64,000 nt of DNA from Holothuria scabra (Eukaryota; Echinodermata; Holothuroidea; Aspidochirotida; Holothuriidae): positions 53,255,486 to 53,319,485 of the forward strand of contig CM074181.1 of the NCBI GenBank assembly GCA_037179385.1, read 5' to 3'. Position 1 is the stretch's first letter; each line of letters begins with the position of its first letter. The notes beneath the pieces were generated by a model, which saw only the letters and a list, made by a program, of their open reading frames with translations, had not been told where the DNA came from and searched no databases. The position numbers and the translations under genes were made by a program. Shown here one piece after another: positions 36,285 to 48,555 of the stretch.

Positions 36285-36690
36285 AAACTCAAAGGTCATT
36301 TAAGGTCAACAGACCTCAAGAGTTTACAACATTGTAAACACGGTATCTAAAGAAGGATAAATGTTAGTAAGCTCATAGCACATGCATTTTGTCGCATTTG
36401 CATTGCCTATATTACGAAAACGATTGTTGGAATGTTTTGGTGGAAAGCAAGTGTGCAGAGATCTCATACTTAGCATGGTTATTTCCTGTATGAAATAGAT
36501 GACTATTGTAGTTTTGATCGACGTCAAGGTTATTACGATGGTCAGAGGTCGAAAGATTTAAAAGGTAAGAAGGAAAAGTATTCGAGATCTCAAACTTAGC
36601 ATGTTTATTGCCCATATTGATTGACTGAGATGAATGCCATCTTTTTGTGGAGATGAAGGTCATTTGTGGTCAGCAGAGGTCAAAACCCCG
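36285..36690. repeat. ~131-bp repeat units with AGGTCA half-site clusters
   Basis: GAGATCTCA(T/A)ACTTAGCATG recurs at about 36459 and 36590. The units appear to be reverse-orientation relatives of the array at 21015-22035. AGGTCA direct repeats spaced by four bases occur at 36293-36308 and, as three half-sites, at 36657-36682. Confidence 0.65.
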
Positions 36691-38040
36691 TAAACATGAT
36701 ATTCTACATCATACATGATAAAAACCAAGGACGGAAGAACCTCCTTGTAAAACCTTCTAGATAAAGCTTTCCTTCCTACTCTTTAAAACATCTTCCTTCT
36801 CTGCTTCGTCTCATCGTCCCAGGGAGGAAGTAAATATACATACACCTCTTTATAGTCAGATTTCAGATCTGATTAGTTGATTGAAAGTAACAAATATACC
36901 GAAATACACAAAAAGTTAAGGAACATTTGGGTTGGCTAGCAGACCAGTCAAGCATGGGTTTATTGCTGTTCACTCAGTGTGAATCGAATGAAGGTATAGT
37001 TCGCTTGATGGCAGCGATCATGTAACACACTCAGATAGACCTACCACTTACACACCGCCTTCGATCAACCGGGTTGTCTTTATTACATTGTTAAGGACAA
37101 ACGGCACCGCATGGCATAAAATGCAATTTACAAACACAAAATATCACCGAGCCTTTCGGCCTCCTTGTTTTTAATGAAGTCCAGTCTATCTTATCCTAGA
37201 ATGCAAATTCATACTTATCACTATGTATATAGTCACAAATTTGAATGGAATTCTGTAGGATAACTTTGTACATTAGTTATGAAAAGGAAAGCCTTTACCT
37301 GGCATCCGTAAAAATCGTTAAGTAAGTGGCTGACTTTTCAGTCTTCACTCCTGACAGCATATTGGAATCCCGCCAGACAGTTTTAATTCTCCCGACCTAT
37401 TTACCTAAGTCCCTCCCACAACTGTCTAAAACTTCATCCTCGTCCAGACACCTATCTATTATTGCTTCAAGGTGAGTATACAAGACACGCAATGTGTAAT
37501 CAAAACACTCTCAGTATGTGTAGACGCTTATTTAATATGAGCCGCAGCACTATGTATTTTTTGAACTTGCTCTCCATTAAAGAGCTGCCAATTGAGAATA
37601 TTTGTAGAACAGAGGGTAGCATGCATGCAAGAAATCGGTGCCCCGTCTAAGTTATCTCAACACCGAAGTTAATCTGTGTCTAGAATTCACGATCTATCGT
37701 AATTCACGGCTTGTAACCAAGTGTTTAATTAAGTCAAGAAACGATTCAGTTTGTGGATTCTACTGTAACCCCAAACGTGACTGAATATTGCCTGTCATGT
37801 TTAGAAATGAACGTTAAGAAGACTTGAGCTGGTGTAACCGAGCACCAGGGTTAACAGAGCACCCCTCGAAGTGAATATACAGTTGATAAAGCAAACGAAA
37901 ATATAACATTTATTAAATCTTCCCTTTCATTCCCCTTTCGTTTCCCTTTACTTGTGAGCTTTTTCATTTGCTTGTCTACGCAGGGAAGTAGTAAATTAAA
38001 AAATTATTATTGAACATCTTAGTATGAAGAGTATCATGTA
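36691..38040. other. Non-coding stretch, nothing recognised
   Basis: No coding frame or paired termini seen on either strand. Confidence 0.4.
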
Positions 38041-38044
38041 ATTG

Positions 38045-38545
38045 CTTATGACAGAGTGCGTTCTTATCCAGAGCAAGTTTGAAGCGAATCAATGGTTAAA
38101 AGAAAATGAGATCGTGTCGTCTGCAAAAAGAAAACAGACATTGCCCCGATAGTTTGCGAATAGATATATCACGCATAAAAAGTTAAAAGCAAAGGTCCAA
38201 AGATGGAAAGTTGGAATATACCACATCTTACAGTGAGATCGTTAGCCATCAAGCCAGAGAGCTGTAATTTGGACAAACAACAGCTCCCTGATTAAGCACT
38301 GAATAGGTTAGTAATATTGTCGACCAGGGTCAGTTCAGTTAAGGTAAGAAACCATATTGATATTCTTGTAATACACTAAACTTCTTAGAAAATGCAATCA
38401 GTCCAGCTTATTTATTTTCCACAGGAATTTATGCATAGCAGGGCAAAACTGAGACAGGATGATAATTAGAAACCTTGTTTGCATTTCCAATTTTAAAAAG
38501 AGAAATGGCTTTGGATGCTAGAAGTTTACCCCCAAACGTCCCAGT
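38045..38545 (-). pseudogene. Fossil CR1/L2-like LINE reverse transcriptase
   Basis: On the minus strand AISLFKIGNANKVSNYHPVS (about 38525-38465) is followed by VLPCYA. This is the RT block normally written xxPLFKKGxxxxxxNYRPIS. Nearer 38210, in another frame, VRCGIFQLSIFGPLLLTFY matches CGIPQGSIFGPLLFxLY. At about 38150-38110 VCFLFADDTISF carries the catalytic ADD. At least two frameshifts and several stops break it. The three motifs in correct order and spacing make the assignment firm although no single ORF survives. Confidence 0.8.
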
Positions 38546-39080
38546 GCCAAGTGACAAATTGGATATGTAACAAGTAGGTTCGACAATAAGGGTATGACTC
38601 TCTTTACTATATTCGGTCTAGGATTATCGGCACCGGCTGCTTTTCGGGGATCTAAACAAAATAGTTGTAATCTTTTCGACCTCATCTTCAGAGGGAAAAA
38701 ATGAAAATAGAACTTGAATAAGGATCACCAAGGTAACCATTGGAAGCTTAGCAGAAATAACGAATTATGGCTGCCAAAGAACTTGAGGGCCCAAGTTAAC
38801 GAAATAATCATTGAAGTCATAGCCAATTTCGTGTTTACTCCTGACATAACTATCTCCTGTTGCAAAAATATTAATTTTCGTAAATTTGCATAATTATTGT
38901 TATTTAGAAGCTCGTTCACAATTTTCCAAGTCCCCTCCAATGCCATTCCTATTCTCATGAAATTCAACAGTATAAAAGTTCTTCTTGTGATGCGAATAGC
39001 ATGATTTAGTCTATTTCAAAACTTCACTATGAAAGTTTATATTGAACAGATGGGATCCTCAAAGATTGTTTCAATATCCC
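38546..39080. other. Non-coding stretch, nothing recognised
   Basis: The 80-codon ORF on the minus strand shows no known motif. This is possibly the 5' flank of the fossil LINE. Confidence 0.35.
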
Positions 39081-39084
39081 TGGC

Positions 39085-41385
39085 GTGATCCATGGCGAAC
39101 TTTTCTTCTTGTTCACGATCACGAACATCTATGAAAATATTATAAAATAAATATCGATGGCCGTATTTGTGTCATCATCATTTAGAACACATGTACAGTG
39201 CCAATTAACGGCAGTAATACTTTATGCAAACATGACTGTGAATGTTATTTCCTCGAAACACTTTCAATATACAATTTTAAGAAGTGTAAAGAAATGTCGG
39301 AAAGTGATCACTTATGTCGGAAATTCGATTATTGTTTTCTATCCACAACAAAATTAGGTAGAATTATGAAATTTAAATTAGACTTATTATGATTAATATT
39401 GCAGCCAAAGAAAAGACAAACATCAAAACAACACATTCGATTGGTCGAAGAGAGGGAATCTTAGGCTAAAAATGACCCATTTTGCTCGGTTTTTCCCGTT
39501 AATGTGCACATTGCGCAGATGGCACGAATTTTCGTGTAAAAGTTCATATGAGAAAACATTTTGTGGCAAAATCGGAAACCCCTGAGGTCGTTCAAGAACA
39601 AGAAAAACGCCTGACATGTCCCACGATCTTAACGATACTAAATCCTTAACTGCATTGTACGAATTTACAACAAGAAATTCTGAAGCATGTTATCGTTCAC
39701 TCCATTAGGAAAGTTAACAACTTGCTAACATACTATAAAATACACTTTCTTGGCGTTCAGACAGTTCTTGCATTCAGTTTAGAGAGTGTGCAAGATTACG
39801 GTACTGATTCTCGATCAGTAGCGTAACTGGGATGTCAGAATTTACGGGGTGGGGAGAAAAATAACGGAAATCTTCCGACAGCATATGATCAATGTACCGA
39901 CCCTTGTCAAAGAGGTATTGCTTGAAAAGCCACCCATCAGTATTGCCGTGACCATGACCCCTCCATCCTCCCCCAACATGCCCGTAAGCGGGAATTTTGT
40001 AATAGAAGGCACCGGCCCGGGCAATGTTCTTCATGGATTAAGCTACTGCAGGAAAACCCTTTGATAATCAACGTCAAATAATCCCTAGCATTGGCTTAAG
40101 TACTAGTTCACTGTTCTCGAGTGACTGTTTACAGGTGGTGTAACTTCATCTGACGTAGTGGAACCTGCTACACGGGCACGGCAAGGGATAGTGAACTGAT
40201 ATATCCGACGAGTTGGTCAAGCTTGCGTTGGATCCAGCAACCCGATACCCGCTTTAAGTGACGGTTTGCCTAGTTAATAAAGACGAACAATTGGGCGGGA
40301 AAAGGGCGCCCCAAAATTCGGGACTCCATTGAAGAAATATTGAAATAACTCGATTCATGTGGCAGAGCTAGAAAGTATGGGTTTTATGGAAAACCGTGCC
40401 CTCTTCTCACACCAGCCATTTAAATTTCCCCTACTAAGTTATTCCTAACCCTAGTCAAAACTATCTTGAGTTCTTCCTTGTCTAGACGGACCCACACCGT
40501 ATTCAATTTCTAACATACTGAGCTGGCATTGCATGAATGCAAGTTCACCGTAATCAGGACGCTCCCCCCTACATATTTTGTAATGTGAGCTGGTACGTTT
40601 TGGCTTTGTGCCGAAGCCAAGATGAACGCATATGTGTATAAGTCCAAGTTTAGGCCCAATTAAAATTCTGAGATAAAATTCAGGTGGCCCATCAATCTAG
40701 CCTACATATTAAAGCTTGTTTTCCAATCTGATACATGTATTGAAAAAAAAAAACATAGACCATCATCCCTCCCTATTACCATATCTGCTTCTGCATTTTG
40801 TGGAACGCACTTAAGTGTTACATTTCTTTGTTATGACTATGACACCGTATTTTATGAGAGCATGCGTCACTTAGATACGCAAATATGTCGTTTTCAAAGG
40901 ATTGAAAGGTTGTCATGTTAACTATACGTCTCTTCACTTGCAGCTTTGACATAGGACTGACATAAATCTTCACACGGTTGAATAACGTTTGGATCTCGTG
41001 GCTCACACCTACAGAGTGGTCTAACGTACCCCTCCCTCGAGTTTACACCGTCTTACGTGAGAACGGGGGTTAACGCGGGGTCGATGTTTAAAGTTCGACC
41101 CAACTCCGAACGTAGGGTTCTGCGGTTTTAAACATCGTGGTTATGGTATTCAATCAAGGTAACAGGTGTTAATGATGAAAGGTATTTTGTAACATTTTAC
41201 AGTAACTGGTATGAGAAGTGTTTACCTCTTTACTATGGTACCACTACCCAATCAACCAAACGCGGGGTACGAGAGAACACAGACTGCAAAACACGGGGTT
41301 AACGTGAGATTTTGCCATATTGTAAACACAAGGTAACACCGAGTATGGCGGGGTTCATGGGACCAAGCGTCTTAAGTTAGCCGCA
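39085..41385 (+). repeat. Long repeat A, copy 1 (~2.3 kb)
   Basis: It matches 53235-55425 in the same orientation. Landmarks in order are GGCGAACTTTTCTT, AAAGTGATCACTT, AAATGACCCATTTTGCTCGG, GATCAGTAGCGTAA, AAAATAACGGAAATCT, CCCCTACTAAGT, TGACACCGT and GGGGTCGATGTTTAAA. The last block ends with AGGTAACACCGAGT. The copies differ by several indels. No coding frame is shared, so it looks like a non-coding element or duplicated segment. Confidence 0.85.
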
Positions 41386-41919
41386 CACCATACGACTCTG
41401 CGCGCTGAAGCTCAACTCGATCGTCGGATCTCCAACATTCGTATAGTGTGCTTGAGTTTGCGACTGCGACTGTCAGTTTTAGGCCCAGTTTTAAGTCGCA
41501 TCGTCTTCAGTCTCAGACTCTCTAGGGCGACAGTCACAAGGGACTGAAAAATCTGACCAGTCAAAATGACTGATTTATATGCACGTGATATAAATACGGT
41601 AAAAATTGTCTGATGCTTGTTCCGGTGAAAACTTTTGACGTAACTTAGTGTAAATATTCAGATGAAAAGATGAATATATGGACCGAGTACGACGAGTAGA
41701 GATACAACAAAATCGTAGGAATGTGAAAGAAACGACCTGCACTTTATAACTGTGGAAGCAAAAGCTATTCCTATAGGAATGCTTGAAAAAAAAACCGTTG
41801 AAAAGATTGCCGAGGCAGTCGACATTACTTGTGAACTGTAAATTTACATAGGCCTAGTACGCTAGATACACACTGAAAGTATACTTGCAAACTGTATTCG
41901 GTGCTGTTGTGCCGTAATA

Positions 41920-42700
41920 CAGTGGCGGAGCTGCCATATGGTCGGGGGGGGGTCGCTCCCCCCCCCCTCCACGGAACAAAATCGTCTGTCGGCGCCCTTT
42001 GGTTTTTACCATACTTTACTCTTGCACCATTATTGGCAAAAGAAATGATTTAAAAGCGCTGTTTTAGGGCCCAGGTATCAAAATGCCCAAACAGCCACCA
42101 GTAACTGTACTATCTGTATTTTATTCTGATGAAAATGGTCTTCTGTAAATAAGGGATAGATTTTGCCGAACCTTATCTTCATGCTTTATACGCACTAACG
42201 AATGTTGTCCCTGTGCTAAGTTAATTGCTTCCACGCCAAGCGTGATTATAAGCTTACAAAATACACCGACTGACATTAAATTCACCCTCCCGGCCAATAA
42301 AAGATGTTGAGAGGGCGCAACAATAATAGAAGTTCAAATAGCCCTATTGTTGTCGGGATAATTGTCAACATAGACAAAAAAAAGAGTTTATAAAGATACC
42401 AAAATAGCTTCCACAACATTTCTGAAAATCATTTGAAGAGAACATTCAGGTTAAAATAAAATGAAACTGTTATCATAGTGGTAATGATTTAAGGGTTTTA
42501 ATGAGCACTTCCATTTTGCTTTTCTCCAAGTGACCATCCTCATGATAAATGGCTATTTCTGACACTGCTTGATAATTCCATGAAAATGCTTGTTTTCCTA
42601 TACGTACTTTCAAGGTCTTTAAAGCCAGAAAATTGCATCTAATAAGCCTAGGTTTAGGTTACTTAGGTTATTTATTATGAATTCGGGAAAATTGGGGCTA
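41920..42700 (+). mobile_element. hAT-like element, longer relative of the 46476 copy
   Basis: It begins CAGTGGCGGAGCTGCCATAT and matches 46476-46740 (TACTCTTGCACCATTATTGG and CAGCCACCAGTAACTGT landmarks). The match resumes at 42617-42690 (AGCCAGAAAATTGCATCTAA), so the 46476 copy lacks about 400 bp. Ten G and eleven C flank the left end in a foldback arrangement. The right terminus is not found. Confidence 0.7.
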
Positions 42701-43787
42701 AATCCGTTCACGTTACCTTACAAGATGTTCTCTTTTGGAATTGTTTGCTTCAAACTCAGTCTTTCCACTGGGATGGTGCCGAGGTTATAAAATTTTCAAA
42801 CTGTTTTGCTGTCTTGGCAGCAGGAAATGTTCTCTTAAGCCACGTTAACACTTGTATGGCAACGGTAGCGGCAACGGCAACGACTAACGCTGCCGCAACG
42901 AAAAAAAAAATTTACTCGTAAGACGCATGTAATTTTTAGTAAATATTACACTGTTAAAGCATATTTCTTTATTTTTGAATCAATACTGATTCGGTGACAA
43001 TTTGGGTATAAGATTTCTGTAGGTTTCTCTAAAATCCGGAAAATAAGACCAGACGACGTTATATTTTAGAGCTCTGTTTTATTCGTCGTTCTACTACACG
43101 GTAATCGTAATTATAGTTTGATAATTAATTTTACGTGACATGAGTGCTTCCAGGCCCATAGTTTTTGTTATTTGCAACTATGGTGTATAGTACATGTAGT
43201 CTAACAATGGTTATGTGAATAATCGAGTATAGACTAAATACATGCGCCGGTATTTCTGTGGTAGCCGTAGTCTATATTATGCTGAGGGGTACAGGAATTA
43301 AGTTTTGTAACTTAAAAAATGTCAGCATAATGTTGTTATTTGTTTACATGCCACACGAGACATATGGGGGAAGAGAGCGAGTGAGTGGATGGGAGGACCA
43401 TCTTCTTCATTCATCAAAATCTTGCAACGCACGAAAACTTGTGTGCACGGTTGAGTAGGCCTATACGCATGTGTCCTTCCCGTGTGTTAATACAATATAC
43501 AGAGAGGCTTATAGCTGTGTAGTACTAGTGCAAAGAGCGCCCTTCTGTTATGCGTTGTTGTTACGTTGATTGATTGCATGTGTGTTCGATGTAACATCAG
43601 ACCAACTTGAGACATCGAGTGTAAAATTAACTCCGGTAATTGGGCATCATGCCTATACAGGAATATAATATATTTTGCATTGCCATGAAACAAACCGTTC
43701 GGCTCCATGTAGTACCATAAACAATATTTTACAAGCTTGTCCTTGTCTTTGTTACTGATAGCTTACATAAATCATTTGTCCAATTTT

Positions 43788-43843
43788 TGGGGGGCTAGAT
43801 TAGCTAAAGCCCCCCCCCCCCAGCCCCCGTGGAACCGCCCCTG
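43788..43843. repeat. Right end of another hAT-like element
   Basis: GGGGGG, CTAGATTAGCTAAAG and a run of C are followed by GTGGAACCGCCCCTG, the reverse complement of a CAGGGGCGGTTCCAC terminus. It does not pair with the 41920 end, and the flanks do not match. Confidence 0.5.
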
Positions 43844-44089
43844 CAGTTCAATTGTTTAATACAGTTGAGTCAAAGAAGAAAAGACTGAGTGAGTGCATGC
43901 AACGATTGAAAGTAATCATAATGCACTTCATATTTTAGAAGGCTTACTGTAGCGACATGAACCATTTTGTAAAGCCCTAAAAATCGTTTGAAATTGCTGT
44001 CGGTAATGCTATTTAGTCCTCCTAGACATGATTTCAGGCCTAGGCTAGCACACTTTTCTTCTTGAAAGCGTGGTGGACCTCTGATGATT

Positions 44090-44225
44090 AAACCACGGAA
44101 CCCAAAAACTGGTTACCACCAATCAGTAACCACCCATGCATTTTGCAACACCAGAACCCAAAAGTGGGTTCCCATGAGTTACCATGGTGAAAAATGACAC
44201 AACCCACAAATGGGTTCCCGTGTTC
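44090..44225. repeat. Block of AACCCA..TGGGTT short palindromes
   Basis: GGAACCCAAAAACTGGTTACC, AACCCAAAAGTGGGTTCCC and AACCCACAAATGGGTTCCC follow one another. A 151-codon ORF overlaps on the minus strand, but its Gly-Asn-Pro/Phe repeats simply translate this array, so no gene is called. Confidence 0.6.
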
Positions 44226-44902
44226 ATTTTGAAATCCAACGGCTTGAATTAAACACCACATTGAGGTGAGCTTTTGGGACAATCCAAGTGAGCCAGGATA
44301 AGATTGAGTTTGAGGGATGGTAATTCTTGTTACTGAATAAAAATTATATAAGCTAGGTATATGCCATACAGCCAGTACTAACAGCACTAAATTCTGTTTC
44401 CACTGAAACCGCACTCCTTCATTAAAGCTAACCAGTAGTTTTAAATGCAAGTCACAGTTTAGATGGTAGTACGTAATTGCCCATGGGGTAAGGTTTTTAA
44501 ATGATATAAGCTTTAAAAGGGCTAGAAATTGTATATATTGCAAAGCTGCAACTTTGCAATTTATAGGCTACCTATGGGACTTTATAGAAATAGACAACTT
44601 GAACTTAATTACAGTACAGTGTACCACTATACTATAGGTCGATCTATTATGGAAAATGATGGAAAGGACTGAGTTTTTCTGTTTGTGGCACAGTAACTAT
44701 CGGGTAAGAAAGAATAATAACCCGTGAATATGTCCAGACTGAACTTGTACCCTCCAAATTTGGAGTTTGTTTACTTAATCCAGGATGACTTGATCATGAT
44801 TCATACGAGTCCCAGGTTTATCGACTTTACAACAAACTTACATGTAACTTATTGTAAGCCCCAACTTGCCAACATTGCAATGTTACTGAATATCAGAGTT
44901 GT

Positions 44903-45075
44903 TGACTCGAGTCAATGACTTGCGACTCGAGTCGACTCGAGTCGCCTTTCTGTTGACTTGTGACTCGACTTTGACTTGAAGGTTTGTTGACTTGTGACTT
45001 GACTTGACTTGTCAGATTTCGAAAATGATTGACTCGTGACTTGACTTGACTTGACTTGACTTGACTTGAGTATAT
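44903..45075. repeat. Left subterminal array of TTGACTTG / GACTCGAGTC units
   Basis: Near-continuous pentamer-based repeats (GACTT, GACTC) inside the hAT left end. Overlapping minus-strand ORFs rich in SSQVKSSQVK are read-through of the array. Confidence 0.9.
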
Positions 45076-45594
45076 TTGACTTGCCGACATTGGCGATTTT
45101 TTCCTCCCGATCGTGCCCGAAAATGCAAAACTTGAAGTGTCGCCACGCGAAATACGAGGGAGCAACATCGATCGCCTGTACCATACCATGCACGCGAGTC
45201 GTGCGTGCCAGTCGGTCCCTATATGTCAGCATGTGGAATTAGTGAACAGACAGTGTGACTCCATTTACGAATCTCATAATGGTTTACATGTGATGTGACT
45301 GCGCTATTTAGAACCCAGCTTCTGCACTGTGATACTCGAATACGTTACTCCGTTTACATTTGATTTAATAAATCATTTTATTAAAATAAATTGATTTATT
45401 TTAATCATCAGCCCAGTAACTCGGAACTAAAAATATATCGAGCTCTGGTCATGGAGATTTTCATTTTTTTCATAGATTCAAATGGCTGTCAATTGTTAAA
45501 GCTTGTCATATTCACGGTGAAACTCAAACTCGTCGTAGTATTCCGTAACAATCGGCACATCAGATGAACGGTAACCTCGCCATCACATTCCAAC

Positions 45595-45765
45595 ATGTCT
45601 CACGTCCCAAAAGTTGTATTGTTTTGCTTCAAAAACTACAATAGCACAGTATTGAAACAAACAGCAGAATGCACTCTATGCGGAACCACAGTAGTCGATG
45701 GCCCCGCAACGACGTCGAATTTCGTCAGGCATCTGAAAACGACCAATTCTGATCAATCAGGCTAG
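45595..45765 (+). pseudogene. BED zinc finger remnant of the hAT transposase
   Basis: A 56-codon frame starts MSHVPKVVLFCFKNYN and continues with TAECTLCGTTV, then TTSNFVRHLKTTN, before TAG. The CxxC pair and RHLK are the landmarks of a BED finger, the DNA-binding module at the N-terminus of many hAT transposases. The second His expected four or five residues after HL is Asn here, so the finger is probably defective. No RNase H-like catalytic core follows; the element is cut short and a nested insertion lies 0.7 kb downstream. Confidence 0.7.
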
Positions 45766-46475
45766 CCTACCAATCAATGCAGTTAGCTTTTGCAAACAGA
45801 CTTTATTTCGTGTATTCCTTTCCTTTCCGATTGCGAAGATACTCGATTACTCAGTCATAGTAATCTACTTCGATGGCATATAATACACGAACTATGATCG
45901 AAACGAGAAAAATCGAGAGAATTTATCGCGAAATTTGCAATCTCGTGGAAAAGGTCCCTATGGTAAACGTCAGGCCTACTTGTATGTTCATTTTCGTGGC
46001 CGGCCGCGTCATCTTTTCCCAGAATGGAAAAGGCCACTAACCAGTCTGAATTGAGGATATCGGTCATGTGACTCTTTGTTTACATATTTTCTGAATCTTG
46101 ACGACGGATTGTGAAAGACCACGGTCCATTCACCCAGCCCCAGGGAAGGGGAGGTGGCCCTAACCTAGGCTAACCTGACTTTCTAACCCTCCTAACCTGA
46201 TTTTGAATTGAATTTGTAAAATCCTGAAAGGCAATCCTTCACTTTAGCGGGTTTTATTATTCTCGCGATATAGGGACGGGTGAAATTATTCTTTTCAAGT
46301 GACGGTGTATCGTATCACTGGAACGTTTCATTCTTCTGAAGGTTGCATTGTATGATATGGCTTTTGAAATAGGAGTGTCATGTCCACTTTTCCCAGCTTA
46401 TTCCAGTGATGTGATCTGAGAGATGTTTTAAAGGCTGCTATCTAGGAAGTGAATTGCAGATATGGACTGCAGTGG

Positions 46476-47677
46476 CAGTGGCGGAGCTGCCATATAGTCA
46501 GCCCCCCCCCCCCCCACGGACCAAAACCGTTTGTTGGTGCCCTTTTTAGGTTTTTGACATACTTTTACTCTTGCACCATTATTGGCAAAAGACATAATTT
46601 AATAGCATTGTTTTAAGGCCCACATAACAAAGTGCTCAAACAGCCACCAGTAACTGTGCTATCTGCACTTTATTCTGATGAAAAAAGGTCACCTTCTGTA
46701 ATATCGGGATAGGTTTTCGTGGTCTCAAAAGCCAGAAAATTGCATCTAATAAGGCCTAGGTTTAGGCTCCATCTATTTATTATGAGTTCGGTATCTAGAG
46801 AGCCAAACAGACCCTTTGTCTTGGCTATTTCTTGCAATGTACTTAATTAATGGCTATTTCAGAGTGGTTACATGATGTAAATTACATCATGTAATTAACG
46901 TTTCTCCGTGTACTTATTTTGATTTCCAGATATCAAAAATGTACACCTAACGATGATTAATTTCCATAACTTTTTTCCCCTGTAAGATTGCTTGCCATTT
47001 GGCTCTAGCAGGTTAAATCTTCATCTTCCTAAAGTAGCCCATTATTACATTAAAATCTTAGATCGAAACCTGACAATAACACAAAATATAATGACCGCCT
47101 TCATACTAGAATGTGGAGGAGAGAGATAGAAACATGGGCGTCCACAGGTAGGGGCGAGGCGGAACTTGCCCTTCCCTGGAAAATAAAAAAAACCTGAAAA
47201 AAAAAAAACGAAGAAAACGTAAAGAAAAAGAGGAAGAAAAATTAACATCAACATTTCTTAACAGTTCACAGAGAGTTTTCCCTATTTATATGCGGTAAAT
47301 AGGCTTTAGAAATGCCATTTCCAGCAATCTGAGAGGCATTTTAGGCCAACATTTTCTTGCGCTCCTCGACAACTCATGGCGGCGCGGAGCTTCCCCCCAA
47401 AAAGAATTTGGTCCCCACCCTCCGCATTTTCTTCTGCGGAGGCCCATGGATAGAAAATTTAAACATGTTTTAATAGAAAAACTTGCTGAGGAGAAATGGC
47501 AAAGTTTGGTCTGCTACCAGGGGCGACAAATCAAATAAATAAATAAATAAATAAATAAAAGGGAAAGTCTGAAAAGCCGTGACTTCCATAGTGCTGATGC
47601 TCAGGGTAATTACTCCTTCGAAGCGCCCCTGCAGACTTTTTCGCCCCCTCTGACCGAAATCCCTAGCTCCGCCACTG
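46476..47677. mobile_element. Non-autonomous hAT nested in the larger hAT, 1202 bp
   Basis: It starts CAGTGGCGGAGCT and ends AGCTCCGCCACTG, a perfect 13-bp inverted terminus. The flanks TGCAGTGG (46468-46475) and TGCGGTGG (47678-47685) are an 8-bp duplication with one mismatch. It is an internally deleted relative of the copy at 41920. A GGCGGCGCGGAGC motif occurs near 47379. No transposase. Confidence 0.92.
47535..47562. repeat. (AAAT)n microsatellite
   Basis: About seven AAAT units inside the nested hAT. Confidence 0.9.
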
Positions 47678-48334
47678 TGCGGTGGATAAATCTGATTTCA
47701 AGGGGCCAATAAAATGAAAATAAACAGAGTTAGGACAATTTTATGCCATATTCTGGAAGACAGGGTGCATTTCACCACAAATGGTGATTTTCAGACGCTA
47801 GGTTGAATATATTGTGAAGATATTGGCTTCCAAAAGTCATGACACATCACACTTTAATAGGGCTTCCGCCTGTCAAAATCAGCCAAATAATTTAGCAGTG
47901 ATGCAATCGGAAAAACAAGATGAAAGTTGGAGCAAATGAAGGCAAGATGTATATCGTTATATGCAACGATTTTCTTTACCATGGGTAGCCGTCCACACAG
48001 TGAATTACTGAATTAGTGACCCCAATAGCGCCCTCCTAAACCCTTCCTCAGTTCTGAAAAAATAATTCCTTCTTCGCAAAATGGAACATCCTTGCGGAAA
48101 TTGGCGTAAACCTGCACCTGTCGGTAGAACATCGCGGTTAAAAGTGGAACATCCATGCTCATCTGCTCCTCACACGAGTTTGCAAAGGAGGTTTCACATG
48201 GGCCAAATGAAGCCATCTGATTGGTCGATGATGACTGGGGAAGACACCAGTCATCATCTCTGGAATATTGATTGGGATCCTGTATCAGGAATAGGTACAA
48301 AAACAGCATGAACAACATGTTGTATTCAAGTTGA

Positions 48335-48555
48335 GCTAAAATGACTTGTGACTTGACTCGACCCCGAAAGTGGATGACTTGTGACTTGACTTGACTTGCA
48401 ACGATTTGACTTGTGACTTGACTTGACTTGCCAGAAAATTAAGTGACTTGTGACTTGACTTGTCTCGACCCGGGAATTGGATGACTTGTGACTTGACTTG
48501 ACTTGTCAATGAATGACTTGTGACTTGACTTGACTTGGAGAAAAGTGACTTGAAT
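48335..48555. repeat. Right subterminal TGACTTG array of the hAT
   Basis: Five blocks of GACTTGTGACTTGACTTG separated by short unique spacers, mirroring the left array. Confidence 0.9.

Noticed and set aside
41920..43843. A single hAT element spanning these ends
   Set aside because: The termini differ (CAGTGGCGGAGC versus CAGGGGCGGTTCC) and the flanking 8-mers ccgtaata and cagttcaa do not match.
44088..44543. 151-codon minus-strand ORF
   Set aside because: Its repeated Gly-Asn/Trp/Phe segments come from the AACCCA palindrome block. No domain is seen and the other B copy does not preserve the frame.
44893..45232. Minus-strand ORFs rich in SSQVKSSQVK
   Set aside because: Read-through of the hAT subterminal TTGACTTG array.
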